Counted from the stretch's first letter, positions 35,830 to 50,300 are shown. The stretch is 64,000 nt of DNA from Lineus longissimus (GCF_910592395.1 NC_088309.1:21516599-21580598); one strand, 5' to 3'. Notes: generated by a model from the letters alone, not told the origin. Translations and numbers: made by a program.

Positions 35830-36708
35830 CTGCAGTGTCGATATCTGTATATTTTAGCTTTTTGTCGGTTACCATAAAGTATTCAAGGAATGTGGCATGT
35901 GATTAGGGCTAAAGGATCACCATATGCAAATGGACGAGAAATCTTTAATACCTTAACGGCCGAACCCCATATATCTACGTAAGCCTACTGTCCAAAACCC
36001 CCACGCCGCGGCTTTTTGAGCTGGTTCATTGGAGCCGCACGGACTAAACGAAGGAACACCATCGCCATCTTTAGGGTGGAATAGGAACTGAAAAGACAAA
36101 ATCGTTAAAAATGTTGAAAAGCTGTTCCGACTTCGGGAATATTGGGGGGGGGGGGGGGATTTCTAGTCATTTTCAACCACAAAATAAAATATAAGGAGTG
36201 TAGCTAACATAACTCTATTGATTCAAGAAGAGCTTGTCTTGGAGAAGCTTCTGCAACCTTATAAAGCGCAAATCTCTCAGTAATACTGGCCTCCAATATT
36301 GAAATCTGTGCAAAAGACTACGTCAGTGAAGGAAGAAATTGTGATAACGTAGTCATCGTATAAGACATCAAATAAGAGGATGACGAAATTGTCTGCCCCG
36401 GGAGTCTAATCACAACTCCCTTGTTTCCATGATGAGGGATGCCTTGATGAGGGATAGTGAATTACGTCGTACACCGGAGCTGCATGCTCAGCGTACACTT
36501 TGTGATCTATTTTTAGAAGTTCCTGGGAATCCCCATTGGTACATGGTTTGGGTTGCTTTTACCTAGTGTAGGTACACCATCGTATTATTGACCAATCAAA
36601 CTGCAGCTAGGTATTCAGTCCGAAGTAAAAAGGAGAACGTGTTTCATAAGAATATTCTGCTAATTAATCATTCAATTTCGCTAAAACCATCTTCTAAATT
36701 GTAGAAAA
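35830..36708. other. Intergenic region upstream of CHCHD2
   Basis: Contains a run of about 16 G near 36147 and a dispersed GGGAGTCTAAT fragment near 36399. No TATA box or gene was recognised; the CHCHD2 promoter should lie in the last few hundred bases. Confidence 0.4.
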
Positions 36709-38921
36709 ATGCCTAGGAGAGGAAGATCACCGTCACCGTCAGCGAGGTACAAATCGTAGGGTCCTTACTCGTTGTCTGATTAGAATGTAAGACTGACGAA
36801 ATCTGTGGACGAGTGTGGTGGATCGTAGTTCGTCATGATATTGATATGCATGATGTAATGTACAGCCAAAATATTGAAAATGCCTACAGTTTTACAGGGT
36901 GTCTCAAAAGGCAGTTTTTCGAAACAAAAATACATGCCCGTTGCTGGCTTTGGTCTTGTGCCCTGTCTGTCTGTTCATGTATAATGTCAGTCGTGTCAGA
37001 GAGTCAGAGTGCACCTAGAATACCCATCGACATCCCGCATACCATAGGCCTTTTGACTTTTCAAATGAGACAAATCGGCACCGAAACAAATCAATTCATG
37101 CGCACACACTCGGATTCAGAACTCGTCAGAAAGCCTTGGCCCACTTCAGACGATGCCTAACGACACAGCGATCCTTCATTCAAGGTGAAATGCATGATTC
37201 AAGGTGAAATGCATGACTCATCTATTGTTGTACTAGGTATGCCCATGATCCATTCTAGATTAGGATGAATACAGGTAAACTATGCCTGGCTCTTCTGCAA
37301 TCGAGAGACGAGTCAAAGTCCAAACAAATCATTTTGCAGCGTAGGCCTACACCATGGCCATTACAGATAAATGTAGCCACTGATGATGTCAAATCTCCAT
37401 GGCCCGTGCTAACCAATCACATGGCGGAATCAGGGCGGTTGGCCTGGTGCCAGCTTGAAAAATATGTACTGAATCTCATTAAGCACTCACAAGTTGCGCA
37501 TTTTTTTCAGGATGACACCTCCTCGGTCAAGGTTACCGGCTCCGGCACCACAGGCTGCCCCTGCCCATCCACCAGCAGCTCAGCCGAGATCCCCTGGTTT
37601 GTTCGGACAGATAGCTTCCACAGCAGCAGGAGTAGCTATTGTGAGTCCTAAACAATGTTTTGTTTGCAGTGTTCTTGGTACTGTAGAGTTAGGATGATGA
37701 AGTATTTTAAAAGTTGTTCTCCTTGTTCCTAATGTTTGGAGCACCTGTGACTGTGTAACTAACAGAAGCAAGGACGTTAACAGTTGGTTAGGTCGGGTGT
37801 GCAAAAAGTCAAACCGTTGTAGACAGACTGGATTGGAATGGTGCCATCCAATGATATTGGTGTCTCATATCCAATGATATTGGTGTCTCATGGATTTGAA
37901 ACCCATTGAACTGTGACTGTAGTTTTAATCACAACTTGTACTAGACACATCGATGGGCATCCGACTTGTGATCAGAATGTTGAACTTACATTTCTCAAGG
38001 CTTGAGAGTGAATTTGACCAATGATGATAATCAGAGAGTTAGTTTGGCCTGTTGTCTCCTCTCTAATGTCTCTTTTCCTCTGTGTTTCAGGGCCACACAG
38101 TGGGGCATGCCATCACTGGCGGTTTGAGTGGTGGATCTAGTCCAGAACAGCAACAGCCTGCTCAACCAGCCTACCCTCAGCAGCCAGGCTCCCCCCAGCA
38201 ACAAGATCAGTACAACCAAAACCCCTGTAATTATGAACTCCAGCAGTTCCTCAACTGTGCCCAAGGCCAGAGTGATATTTCCCTTTGCTTTGGATTCAAT
38301 GAAGCTCTTAAACAATGCAAGCTATCTCATGGTAAGTGCGTTTGCATCATCCCAGAGTTTATGTTGATACATTGTACAGGTTTGAAAATAATTGACTTGG
38401 GAATAAAACGAATTTGTGGTTACAAACAGTCAAACACAAAGCCAAGCATGAAATTCTTAAAAAGTTTATTTTCTTATTAATGAACTGAGACCACTCCATC
38501 AAGACCTTTCTTCCGTGAACATTCTGAAGTGTGAACATTTTTGAACATGCTATTCTCAGTGGGAAATGCGCTACATACATGTAAAAGCTAATTTCAATCA
38601 GTTATCCATTCAAGACCTACATGATACCAAAAAATATGATCATGTTAAACTGCTGCCTTTCCAAAATTGCTTTTGTCTGGGTATAACCCCCTTGCTAGTG
38701 TGACAGGACTGTGAGTTCCTATCTAACAAAGTCCTAATGCAATAGGTTTTATCAGGATTAGACCAAACAGGAAGTCAAAGCAGTTGGAAGACACTGAGTC
38801 ATTGGGGACTCTATTTCGAGAAGAACTACAAGTTCTTTTACACTGGGATCTTTTCTTTTCATGGTATCAGAAAGATAACATGTCTCAACCTTCTTTCTGC
38901 TGTCTTTCAGGGCTTCAATAA
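36709..38921 (+). CDS. CHCHD2: CHCHD2/CHCHD10 (MIX17) twin CX9C mitochondrial protein
   Basis: Small intermembrane-space protein linked to cristae organisation and respiratory function; imported and oxidised through the MIA40 route. 139 residues in four exons: 36709-36746, 37511-37640, 38091-38331, 38911-38921. The N-terminus is [12 protein letters not shown] followed by a Pro/Ala-rich basic stretch. The central glycine-rich hydrophobic segment contains [18 protein letters not shown] and [12 protein letters not shown]. The C-terminal CHCH domain has [11 protein letters not shown] and [11 protein letters not shown], two exact C-x9-C motifs. It ends KLSHGLQ, as in human CHCHD2 (NGLA). The central segment is about six residues shorter than human CHCHD2 before GHAITGG. 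The last coding exon has only 11 coding nucleotides. Invertebrates often have a single CHCHD2/10 gene, so the choice of symbol is nominal. Confidence 0.94.
37178..37218. repeat. 20-bp tandem duplication, TTCAAGGTGAAATGCATGA
   Basis: Two adjacent copies in CHCHD2 intron 1. A similar 24-bp tandem pair (TCCAATGATATTGGTGTCTC) lies in intron 2 at about 37847-37895. Confidence 0.7.
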
Positions 38922-39066
38922 CATCAGCATTATTAGGAAAACGTCTCGCATTCTAGGAGTATGTGCTACAGAATCTGAAAATGTTGTGACTATGATGACA
39001 TGGTATCATTCTTACGGCAAATGGACATGACGGACAAAACATTCAAAAAACAATTTTAATGGATGT

Positions 39067-39072
39067 AATAAA
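39067..39072 (+). terminator. CHCHD2 poly(A) signal
   Basis: AATAAA 146 nt after the stop codon. Confidence 0.6.
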
Positions 39073-39079
39073 AAAACAA

Positions 39080-40862
39080 TTGCGAGTTTCGAATATCAGC
39101 AAGAATTCATTGAGTCTAGTCTTGATGAATTCTTGATATCAGTGATTGTCGGCCAATATGGTTTGCAGAGCCAATGGAGTATTGATGCCTTTTTATTGGA
39201 TTCTGAACAGTGCTTTGTTGTTCATACATTGTTCATGTAGGATAGTTAGTGAAGATACGACAAACATAATCTGATCTTGAATTATTTCTTCTGGAAGGGA
39301 GGTCTTTTAAAATAACATAATTCTGATTGAGTCTATGAATTCTTTTAGGTTTCTTTGATCATGTTCATTTCTGGCGTGAATTTTGTTTCCTTTACGACGG
39401 CTTTCAACCTAATATCCATCACTTGATTTTAACTGAACAGATGATGAATAATGAATTCCATCTGTAATTTTTGTTATCTATTTGTGTGGCACGATTGTTT
39501 GTAATTATAGAATTCGAATTCAAATAGATAATGTTATTTGTAAATAAGTAAGTGAGTCTTGTTACTTCTTCTTCTTCTTTTGCGTTAATTTGCTCAGATT
39601 GTGAGCATTTTCTTATTGCGTGCAGATTGGATGGTTTCTTTAACTGATTTTGCCATTCGTTTTGGTCAGTTTTCGGTCCACGCACAATGTTCCCTCGATA
39701 CATTGCAATTTTTCGGATTTAGTTTGTACCCCAGAGCAGCAGACATTTGGGATTTATTAATTTACACATTCAAAAGAGTTTATTTGGACCAACGAAGTTC
39801 CCGCCGTGAAATGGGCTTGCGACTCGTGTTGACATGGGGCAACTCAGTTATGTCTTGCGTATACAATGATCAAGGTGCGACTTCACCGTATAGATCGCTT
39901 TCTGACTAAATGTTGCCCAGTTTTCAGATTATTGATTGATTTTGTTCGGAATATATAGATGGCGACTGCATACTGACAAGTGCTAAGTGCAGTATTGATT
40001 GTTACTGTCTTCATTTTGCTGGAGCATTATTGTTAGGCCTTCAAACTAATTTTAAAAGTATGTGTAAAAATTGTTCATATAAGTTTTACTATGAGAATTG
40101 GAAATTGCAGTGTGTTAGATAGAATACCATACTTTGTCTGTTCCAAATCCAAACAACATTTGAAAACCTGCACGATGTACATGGTTTGGAGTGTTTTACC
40201 AACGGCCATGCTTTTCCCAGCATGCTTTGAATTGACCAGCTGTGAAGAGAACAATGCAGTGAACTAAGTTTTGTCAATAATGCTTTAAGGTGACAAAGAG
40301 CAACATGAGAGAAACAGGTAAGGTTCTGAAATAATTGGGAAAATGCTCTGTTGGAGTACAAAATTTGAGAATTCGGGGCGTCCAAAATTATTTGCTGGGA
40401 CGGTTTATCTGTTAGAAAGTTTTGATTTAGTGCTACGGATGGATCATGAGTTAATTTGAAAAGATATCAAAATCTAGTGATATTGATTAGATTCACTCCG
40501 GCAAGGACAACTTCTTGGTTGATTGGTTAATCCTGTCTTCTAAATTTCTGTATTTAAATTGTCATTTGTGATCGACCGAATCGTCGAGATTGTTTAAACC
40601 CATGGGTAAAGTGTGACAGGGATTTAGTTTAGGACCTTTAATCAGCCTGGTAACCAAGTCATTGTTATATATATATGATTCAAAAGGACCTGTGTATATT
40701 ATGATAATCTCGCTCTCTTTGGATTTTGGGAGTTAATCCTCCATTAGAATAGTTTATTTAGTGTAAGATTTGACTGACCATGGGCAAAAGCCTTGTTTTT
40801 GTATGAGTTCGTGTTGATTTGATTCATAGCATTTCACTCCTCGGGTAAAGTTGACTGATAAA
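39080..40862. other. Intergenic region between CHCHD2 and the LRRC74-like gene
   Basis: AT-rich, with no recognisable exon. A 102-codon open frame at 39601-39909 has no homology or splice support. The promoter and 5' UTR of LRRC74-like exon 1a should be in its right part. Confidence 0.4.
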
Positions 40863-41333
40863 ATGACTAGTTTCTACCAAAGTATTCCTAGGACGTACCA
40901 TCCTAAAACCACCACCTTTGATTTGTCCTCAGCTAAATCGGATACACAAAATGGCGGTGCTGGTGGGAAGTCGAGTAGCGGGAAACGTCGAAAAAGCAAA
41001 GACTCAGGGAAAAAGGACACTGGTGTCGTTCTAGTTGATTTTGAGGATGGAAATGTCACCTCGGTTCCAGAAAATGATACTCAAGACCTAAAGGAACTGA
41101 AATCTGATACTGACAGTCGTCCGGATACTGCTGCTTCCTCCTGTGGGAAGACACAGACATCCTCACACAGCCTTCTCAGGCCTGCGACTACTCCATACGC
41201 GTCGAGAATACGCCCAGGTGAAAATCTGTCAACCTTCAGCCGTCCTGCTAGTAGCACTAGTAATGGAGTGCCTTTTCGACCCCTGAGCTCTCGCAGTCAC
41301 AGCAGAGCAAGTTCAGCAACTGCTAGTAGAAGG
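40863..41333 (+). CDS. Alternative first coding exon 1a of the LRRC74-like gene
   Basis: 157 codons starting MTSFYQSIPRTYHPKTTTFD and ending SSATASRR before GTAAGT, phase 0. Rich in Ser, Arg and Lys with no fold recognised. It can join to exon 48211-48385. Confidence 0.75.
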
Positions 41334-44300
41334 GTAAGTGGGATTTATTTTCTTAAAAAAGCCTGTAAAGCGACCTCATGCTATTTTGAAAGACCTCAAA
41401 AGTGTGAAAAATGTTAAAATTGCCCAAAAAATTATCAGCCATTAAATAGTATTCCAAATTTCTAATCACCAAAGTTGATGTTTAAAAAAAAAATCTTTTA
41501 TTCAGCTTCATTTGGTTTCGAATCTGCAATTCTAGCTTTCTACACTTACTAAAAAAGCACAAGACAAAGTAATTTTCAAATTCAAATTGTCCGTCATCTT
41601 GTTTTGACAGGTACATTGTATAATATCATAGTATTGTCATACCTTCCTTTAAAAATGATTAGAGAAAATTGTTATGTGGTTCATTGTACTGAAGTACCAT
41701 TATCTCCATTCTATAAAAAAGTTATATTACAATTTCTTCTTGTTTAGAACTTGAAAGTATGGTTGCCATAATTCATTTATTTCGGTTGGGGGGGGGGGGG
41801 TCAATGCGAAATATATATATAGTGTGTAAAGAAAATAATTGTTTGCTCTTCCGTGCCAAAAACTGATATAACACCAGTATTTTAAAATGCTATCTTATTT
41901 TCATCTACTGTACTATTACATATCACCCTAGCTACAGTATACACCGAAGGATTAAAGTATTTGATAAAGGTAAACCAGTGTGCATGGTTAATGGAGATAA
42001 CATGTCATGATTTACAATACTTTCTCAACTAAGTATGACAAATACTACCAGGGTGTATGTCATACTTTTATGAGAGGAACCATACATATACAGTAGAACC
42101 TCTCTATTAAGGACACCCTCGGGACTGATCAGTGCTGTCCTTAATAGAGAGGTGTCCTGATTAGAGAGGTCAAATCGAATGGAAACAACCAATTTGGGAC
42201 GTAGACTAGTGTCCTTAATAGAGAGGTGTCCGCTAAGTGAGGTTCCACTGTATTCCAGTGCATTATGTTTTTTGAATATGGTGTGCTATTATTCGGCACC
42301 CGTGTGGTGGGCCTACTGTATCATAGGGCCTAGTTATCATGGGCAGAAGTTTGATTGGAAAGATTTTGCTGATTATGAATGGTTGTTGGACAGTAAATTA
42401 TCAAGGGAATGTCTCTTTGAATATAGCTGTAGTTAAAGGAATGATTTCTTATTAAATGTCAAGCAACACCGATATGGTTTATGAAATGAACTATGCATAA
42501 CATGTCCCTAAATGTTTTTGCACACTTTCAGATGGACTCTCTATAGGTCAGGTGCAGCTGTGAAAATCATCATTTATAGTTGGGACCCAGCATTATCAAA
42601 AAAACCCATTGTAACCAGAGCACCCTGGGTAAGATTCTGGCACCCCTGGTGGTGGTCAGACAAACTCTTTCAAGACACTTTTTGTTCTGGTATAAGTATC
42701 CCTTTGATAATACAAGACATGAAGATTGCAAGCTGCAGTAATTGAAAGGAAACATGGCCAAATTTCAACAATACAACTGGAAGACTTCAGTCAACTTGAA
42801 AAAGGGAAAGTTGGCATGAAAAGGCTTATGATTTATAACTAAATGTGTCATCGCCCAAATAATGCAGTATATACTACCTCTCATTGATACTGGCTGACAG
42901 TGATTTATGCAACTGGTAAGTTCTTGTGTCTATGATATTAGGCAGTTAGGGGGGTATTCTTCAGGGGTTGAGCCAAATGTAAAGAATAGGTCAGCGATAT
43001 TTGGCTACGGACAATGTAATGGCTGTCATGTCTGCATGAATACAATTTGAATTTGTAGTCATGAGCGCCTGTATGTTTATACTTGTGCCTTGAAGATTTG
43101 AGGTAAACTTTCACTTGGTCGAGTTGGATGTTCTATACCTCAAGAGCAAACCTTCCAGATAAGTGATTATTTATACACAGTCTAAGTGTTCTTTCATTCT
43201 CATGGTGACAGTATTTGCTCGGGGAGAGATAGTCCGTTTTGACTTCTGGTGCACTTTCGTTAGAACAAGAGGGGAGATGTGCAGCACTCCGATAGTAGTT
43301 TCACGAATTCCTGAAGTTACCAACAAGGCTCATGTCATCTTCTTGATGGTGATGTTCCTTTAATTTGATGTTCTCTGTCTTTCAAAAAGTTATATTCGGG
43401 AAATTTGATCTAGACCCTCAACATTTTGACGTTGCTCAGCTTTAAGATAACGTGTGTGTGAAGGCTACAGATGGAATACCTGTTGAAGTTCAGAATGGGA
43501 AATGTCGGATGGTGTCTTGTCACATTGTGGAGTTAAAAAAGGTTGCTGTGAGTCTATATAAGGAAAAAAACTACATCTACTTATTGCTTAGGGAAGTACA
43601 TTGCAGACTGTGCAATCTATTGCTTATTCCTCAATAGCCTGAAACATTTATTGAGATAAGCATGGAATCTCCAACGAGAACAAAGAAATTCATGAAAAGA
43701 GACAATGGAAATTCGCGTCCTCAATCTCGGCGGAAAACACCTTCTCTTTCCCCTGTTCATGAAGACGTTGCCTCTCCGAAGGGCATTCGCTCTCGAAGTC
43801 CAAAAACTGAAAGTGCAAATGCCTCCCGAGGGAAAAATGGTAATATGGTGTCACGATATGGCGTTAATACGCCAGGTCGTCACCTTCGGAGGAGAGAACG
43901 CTATATCAAGCGGTCTTACACTCAAGACAGTTTTTTTCTGCTGACGCCCTCCACCAAGCCAGTCAGGGCCGAGCCAGTCAAAGTCCAGCCTATCAAGGTA
44001 AATTAAGGGCCGATAAACTCTCCGTTTATGGTGGAAAATGTGTGTTTCATGAAGATAATTACAAGAAACAACTCTTGTCTTACAGTTCAGTCCAAAAGTA
44101 ACACCATCATACACAAACATCATCCTCTGAACATGCCATTCAACAGTGACATGGTCTTCCATCTCGTGCATTCGGTCGCTAATGTGCCAAGAGTAAAAAC
44201 CAATATATTCTTGGAATAATAGAACTGTATCAAAATAGAAAATAAATTCAGTCATTGTCAATGTCTCAAAAAAAAGAAAACCAAGCTTATATCAGACACG

Positions 44301-47300
44301 TTAGATTTTATCGGATTGAACATAAAATCCAAGACCAGTTGGCTGCTCCGATCAGTGTAGTACTGAATTTAAATGTTTACATTTAGTCTGTCTGGTGTTG
44401 GTAAGCCCTTCTGCTGTTCAAAGAACTCCAGGTCACCATGTTTGCTGTGGAAATTGTAGGCCTGTGGTCTTGAGATCATATTTTTCAAGCATAATTAACA
44501 TAGGCCTGCCAGTTTAAAAACGGTGCATTATGCAAAAACGTGCTTCTCGGCTGAACATTAGTTTGAATTATGTCTCAAGGTTTATTTAGCTTGTGCTTGC
44601 TCATTATTTCATTATTTTGTTTGCATTTTGCAAGTTGAACAATATTTTCCCACTGTTGCTTTGACAGGACAGAAAACTTCCAAGGCATTCAACAAATCGG
44701 GCTTGAAAAAGATTGACACATTCTTTCTCCGTTCTTCAGTATTACCCATCTCGATCTTCAAGCTTGCAGCCTAGAGAAGTTCCAGCAGTCAACAAAACTT
44801 ATTTTTCCAATTCCCTCCTTGTGGCCATCTTTAGCCAGCAGAGAATTTAATGTGATCCGGCAGTTTGTCCGTTATGGGGAAAACACCCCTATACTGATGT
44901 TGACCCTTTGGTTCATTAAGTTCATATTATTAGGGTAGCTTTGGCACTGTTTGAGCAGTGCTTAGATAATTTCCCATCATCATGCTGTGTAGAAGGGAAT
45001 GGGTTAAATAATCAGAGCTGTGCAGTTACAATGTGTTTTTATAAATACTGCAACAACACTCTGGTGAATTGATGTGGCAATATAGGATGATTGACTGTCA
45101 TCTATACCTTTGTCATGAAACCCATCCCAAGTGGTATCGATTGATATTGGAATATTTGGTACAGTTAATCATATAGCAATATTGCTGGGTCCTTAACTAT
45201 TGGTGAATTGATGCTGGCAATATAGGATGATTGACTGTCATCTATACCTTTGTCATGAAACCCATCCCAAGTGGTATCGATTGATATTGGAATATTTGTT
45301 ACAGTTAATCATATAGCAATATTGCTGGGTCCTTAACTATTGTCATAGTGAGCGGATGACTAGATTTGATTTGATGTAACAATCAATGTCGCAAAGATAT
45401 AATGTGTTACGGTGATTTTTCCACAAGTCCATTTGTACAGTATGGTACCCAGTCATATTTCTCACATGATGTAATTGAAATAACCTGGTACGTCCGCCCA
45501 GGCTCTGTCGAGAAAGCTTTTTATCATCAACATGTTATTACCTGCATTTGAATGGATGTCAGAATGGGCGATATTGATTCACTAGTGCAGAAAATCATTA
45601 GAGACATGTCGTAGGAAATCGAGTCAAACACATTTCGAAATGTTTGGCTTGAATACGGATAGTCAACACTTGTGGGGACATTTTTAATGCCTATGGTTAA
45701 TGAGACGAAGATAAGCGTAATTGTATTCATTGGTTAGGTATAAATGTACTAGTATCCATTGGGGTATAAAATGATGATAAATTTGTGTGGGGGAATTAAA
45801 AGTATATGTGTGCATAGAAAATAGCGGAAATTATCTCGTAATAACCAGGAGCAAGATAGATCTACAGGGCCTATAGTATAAAATCAGATGCGATTGATTA
45901 GGTTTTAAAGTCCTAAACCACAAGCAGCTATAAGGCTAATGCAAATTGAAGTAAAATATAGATCACAATTTCATTCAACATCAAAATGGTTAAAGCATTG
46001 TCTCCAATTTGAAAAGTGTTTGATGGGTGCTATGGTCAGTTGAATTTGTAAAACGTTTTCCACTCATCTTCAAAATTATCATGACTCGACTTATCTTCAT
46101 GGTTCCTTTCATACCGGCATGCTCTATTGACTTTGAAAATATCAATAGATTAGGCCTAGTATTTGAAAAGTATATTAACCCTGTGTTCAATGTAGACATG
46201 TTTGTAGTGCATGCTTTTCTGATTTCATTAACTAGCACTTCCAACCAAAAAGCAGTTAAAATAACTTTAAAGTTGTGACTTGCAAGACCATTTCCATGTT
46301 TCACCTCACTGTCATTCTCGGGATCAGTCGCGACATCTTAACCTCCCTAATGTATACTTTTCTACAGCCAGGCTAATTGGGCAAGACCTGCTGTATTGGC
46401 AGTTACAATTTACAGTTTAATACAGTTTGGTCTTTGGGTTTAGATGCGGGGTTTGATATATCTATGCATTTCATTATAATAAAACCTGCAGGAAAATAGA
46501 TAAGGTCTACTCATTATTTTTTCAAAATATCAGTAATTATATAAATAAGCCTAATGGTAAGAAGTATATGCGTGTATTGATCTTTTGAAGCTCTGGCCTA
46601 AAGCATTTCTGAATATCAAAGGTTCAACTCTGAACCAAAGCTTTATCAAAGCTTTATCAAAGAAAACCCATTATGGTGTGACCATGTTCTGCATGGGATT
46701 AGCAGTGGCTCCATCTACCTGATCAGTGCCCAATCAAACCAATTTATATTTGGATATATCAAAACGGCGAAATCGTGTCATTTATGATAGAGCATGCCGC
46801 GAAATAATCCCTATTGATTGAATCAGTGCATTCATAAAATGTTATGAAATTTTTATGAGAACATGAGATCGGTGAACCAATATACAGTGGAGCCTCTCTT
46901 AGCAGACACCTCTCTATTAAGGACAACCTCTCTATTAGAAAACTAGTTTTTTCCCTAAGTAGTTGTTTTTATTAATTTTGACCTCTCTAATCAGGACACC
47001 TCTCTATAAAGGTATCACTTGTCAGTCCCGAGGGTGTCCTTTATAGAGGGGTTCTATACTGTATTACTATTGGCATTAATTTTAATGAACTGTCTTTGTT
47101 TGTGTAGTCTTAGCAATAATATGTGAGGTGAGAGTTTGATTAAGATATTATCGTTAATGCTTTATTCTTTGAAGTATTGAATTGTCAAGATGACTGAGCC
47201 ATTAAAGACTCCTCTGTAAATTGTAGCTAGAATCTTTCGAAATACAATTATAAAGATTAATCAAAACCGACCAAATTTCTGTGCCCATTATGAATGTACT

Positions 47301-50300
47301 GTTCTTTCTTACATAGGTGTTTCAATTTGAAAGTATTCAAATTAACATGTCTTTAATTCAGTTGGTAACACAAAACCAACAAGAAAAATGATATTTACCT
47401 TATTATATGAGTAAAGGCTTTGGAAATTGGCCAGATTGATATTTGCTCAAGATATCATTCCATTTTAACAGGGAAACAAAGGCTCGGTCAAGTTAAGAAG
47501 TATCTATTTCGTGTTCTATGCATAATCCTTTTCACGACTAGGCCTTAATCAAACATAGGCATACTGATTTGCGCAAGTTAGCTCATTTGCTGTGAACACA
47601 TATTATTAGATTTGACCAATGGCTTTTCCCTCGCCCGCGGGTCATGCAAGTCGTTGTTACATCTCCATACGTGAGGTAGGTCTGAATAATATGATTAAAT
47701 CTATGCTTGGAGACATTGTATATTAGTGTTGTTATTCGTGATAAAGTGGAACATGACATTTGGATCTATCTCATGGAGTTTTTGATTCGTCTTTCCGTAT
47801 TTGAAGTTTTATGGTTCAACTATGGCATCGTATCGGAAATACACTGCCATGATACGATATTTAAAGACTCCAGTAAGTTAAGATATTTCACTTGGTGAGA
47901 ACCTATAGGCATTGAGACCCTTTTGTAAGAGAGCATTCTATATCCAATCCTTTTCTAAATGGACGGCTGTAGTGATATATCAATCTATTGTGCTTTGTGC
48001 AGCACTGCTAAAAAAAAAGTCATGAAGTGAAGCCTAAAGATTCACCCTGGTAAACATTGTATAAGTCATGTTTTTTTTTCAGCAGGCAGCTGTCTATCAT
48101 ACAGTTGTCTATCCTAAACACAGTTTTGTTCTCGACAACAACTCATGACCACTGATGATATGGGGTACTTTTAAGGTGTGTGACATATCTATTCTTGGGC
48201 ATCTTTTCAGACTGTCAGCCGAGCTGGTCGAAAGACGCCAAGTAATTTACAAAATGATTATCTCGGGGAGAGCAGCGCAGATGAGTCGGACGATAATAGA
48301 AAAGACACAGCAACAGATTTCTTTGATTATGGTGTTGACATCTCGACAGATGATAAAGCTTGGGATACAGACTTGGAAGCGGAAGGTGAGGTCATCTTTT
48401 GTTCTCCTGGGACCAAATTTAAACGTTAAGGTCATGTAAGTGTGACCTTCTTTTCAGGTAAAGTAGGTCAATCTACTTTTTAGGTAAAAGAGGTCAATCT
48501 ACTTTTCAGGTATAAAGTAGGTTAACCTACTTTTCAGGTAAAGTAGGTCAGCGTACTTTTCAAGGTGAAGTACGTCGACATGGTCAAGGTACATGGACAG
48601 AGGTTATGTGTAGGCAGGAATAATTCTGGCCTGCGGTGAGCACTGTGCATGCCTCTAGGCTGAATGTCATTTGGCTTAATACACATGTTCAGTATCAATA
48701 TTTGACGAACTATTTTAAACAGAAACCTCTTTTCAATATGAATTATCAACCATAAAAGCACAATATTTGCGAAAAAGACTTAATGGAGCAAATGTTGTTT
48801 CTTCAACATAACACTTTGGTGTTAGAAGAAGTTGACCTTTGCATATAGCTCAAATAAAATGGTTTCAATTCTGATCAGCCAGTGACTGGCAATATCCTTT
48901 TAAAGTTTCACCTGGATTGTGAATATGTTGGTCAAACTGTTGTAGCCATGCAATAAATAATAATGAAGGTATATTGAGAAAAACACTGAAACAGTACAGG
49001 TGAAGTCTCAGCTAGGAGGGCACCTCAGTGAATGGGAAATAGATACATTAACCTATGATTGTTACTCCTAAGGCCAGGAGACATCGGTCTTCATTGTGAG
49101 TTTAAGCTCCAAGACTGCTCGGAGGCACTTGGGGCTTTCTCATAAATTCTGATCCCAGCCCTGGCTTATGGGACGGTCTTATTTTGCCAATCTTTATTGA
49201 GACAGGGACTTGTTGTTGAAATGTTTTGTTGTCACAAACCTGAGTGTTATTTCCCTTTTGGCAAAACATTATAGTCATGCATTTTGTATGAGATATTTGT
49301 TGGACACTTTCTTCTGTCTTGCTCGTAGGCCTTTGGTTGTTTAGTCAACCCAAATCCTTGTGATTTCGACAAATATCCAATATTGGCGTGATCCCACCAT
49401 GACAATGAATGGATAACAGTGACAGTGCTGGGGATTAATACAATATGTCTTCATTGTGCCTAGTGATTGGATGTCTGGAACATGACTGTCTGTCTTTCGG
49501 AGAATTTGTCACGTTTTCTCTCCTCTATCAACTTTTCCAATTAGACTTGTCAAAAAAATATATATTAAAGTCGGTCATGTTTGAATGGTGTGCACGATTG
49601 AATTGGGATTATTGTATTTCGTTAATAGGATTTATTTCAGACAGGCAAAATATCACAACTGTGAAGAAGAAGGTTAAAAATGTTGTTTGATGTAAGGAAA
49701 GATGAGGTCTATATACTTCTGCACATATGGATTCTGAGATATAAAGTGGATACAACCTCAGATATTAGGATGTAATCATGCCTAGACTTTGTAAGATATA
49801 AGTGGTTTTGACAGTTAAAATTCTGTCAAAGTACGGCACTAACACTCAAGCCTTTGAAGAACTCTTTTCAAAAAGTACCATATTGATTTCTGCTTCATGC
49901 TTGTTTATCATTTCTTGACAGGATCCTCAGATCTATCTGACTATTACACTGATTTGCACTTTGGTGCTAATTTGTCATAATTAGTGGTTGGTTGTTGCCA
50001 TGGCAATTGGTGGTGCAACTCTGCAAAGCTTTTTTGCCTCGCCCTGCAATGACCAGGAATCTTGAATTGCATTGAAATAGTTTCGTTCAAGGGTCCACTC
50101 AGGAGTGTGATACGTACTGCAGAAAGTCGGATTACCAAATTTGCAATATATTGGGCCACACTTTTGTTTAGATTGATGTTGGTCATTGTACTTTGTTGCT
50201 TATTTGTGATGGGAGTATCTGACTTAACGTGAGTAGCATCAGTGCCACAAGCTGTACTTTTCATTAGGAATTTGATGATTTTTCACACCAATTCACTTAC

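Noticed and set aside
39601-39909. 102-codon open frame between CHCHD2 and the LRRC74-like gene
   Set aside because: No similarity, and it lies in AT-rich spacer without splice sites or a poly(A) signal close by.
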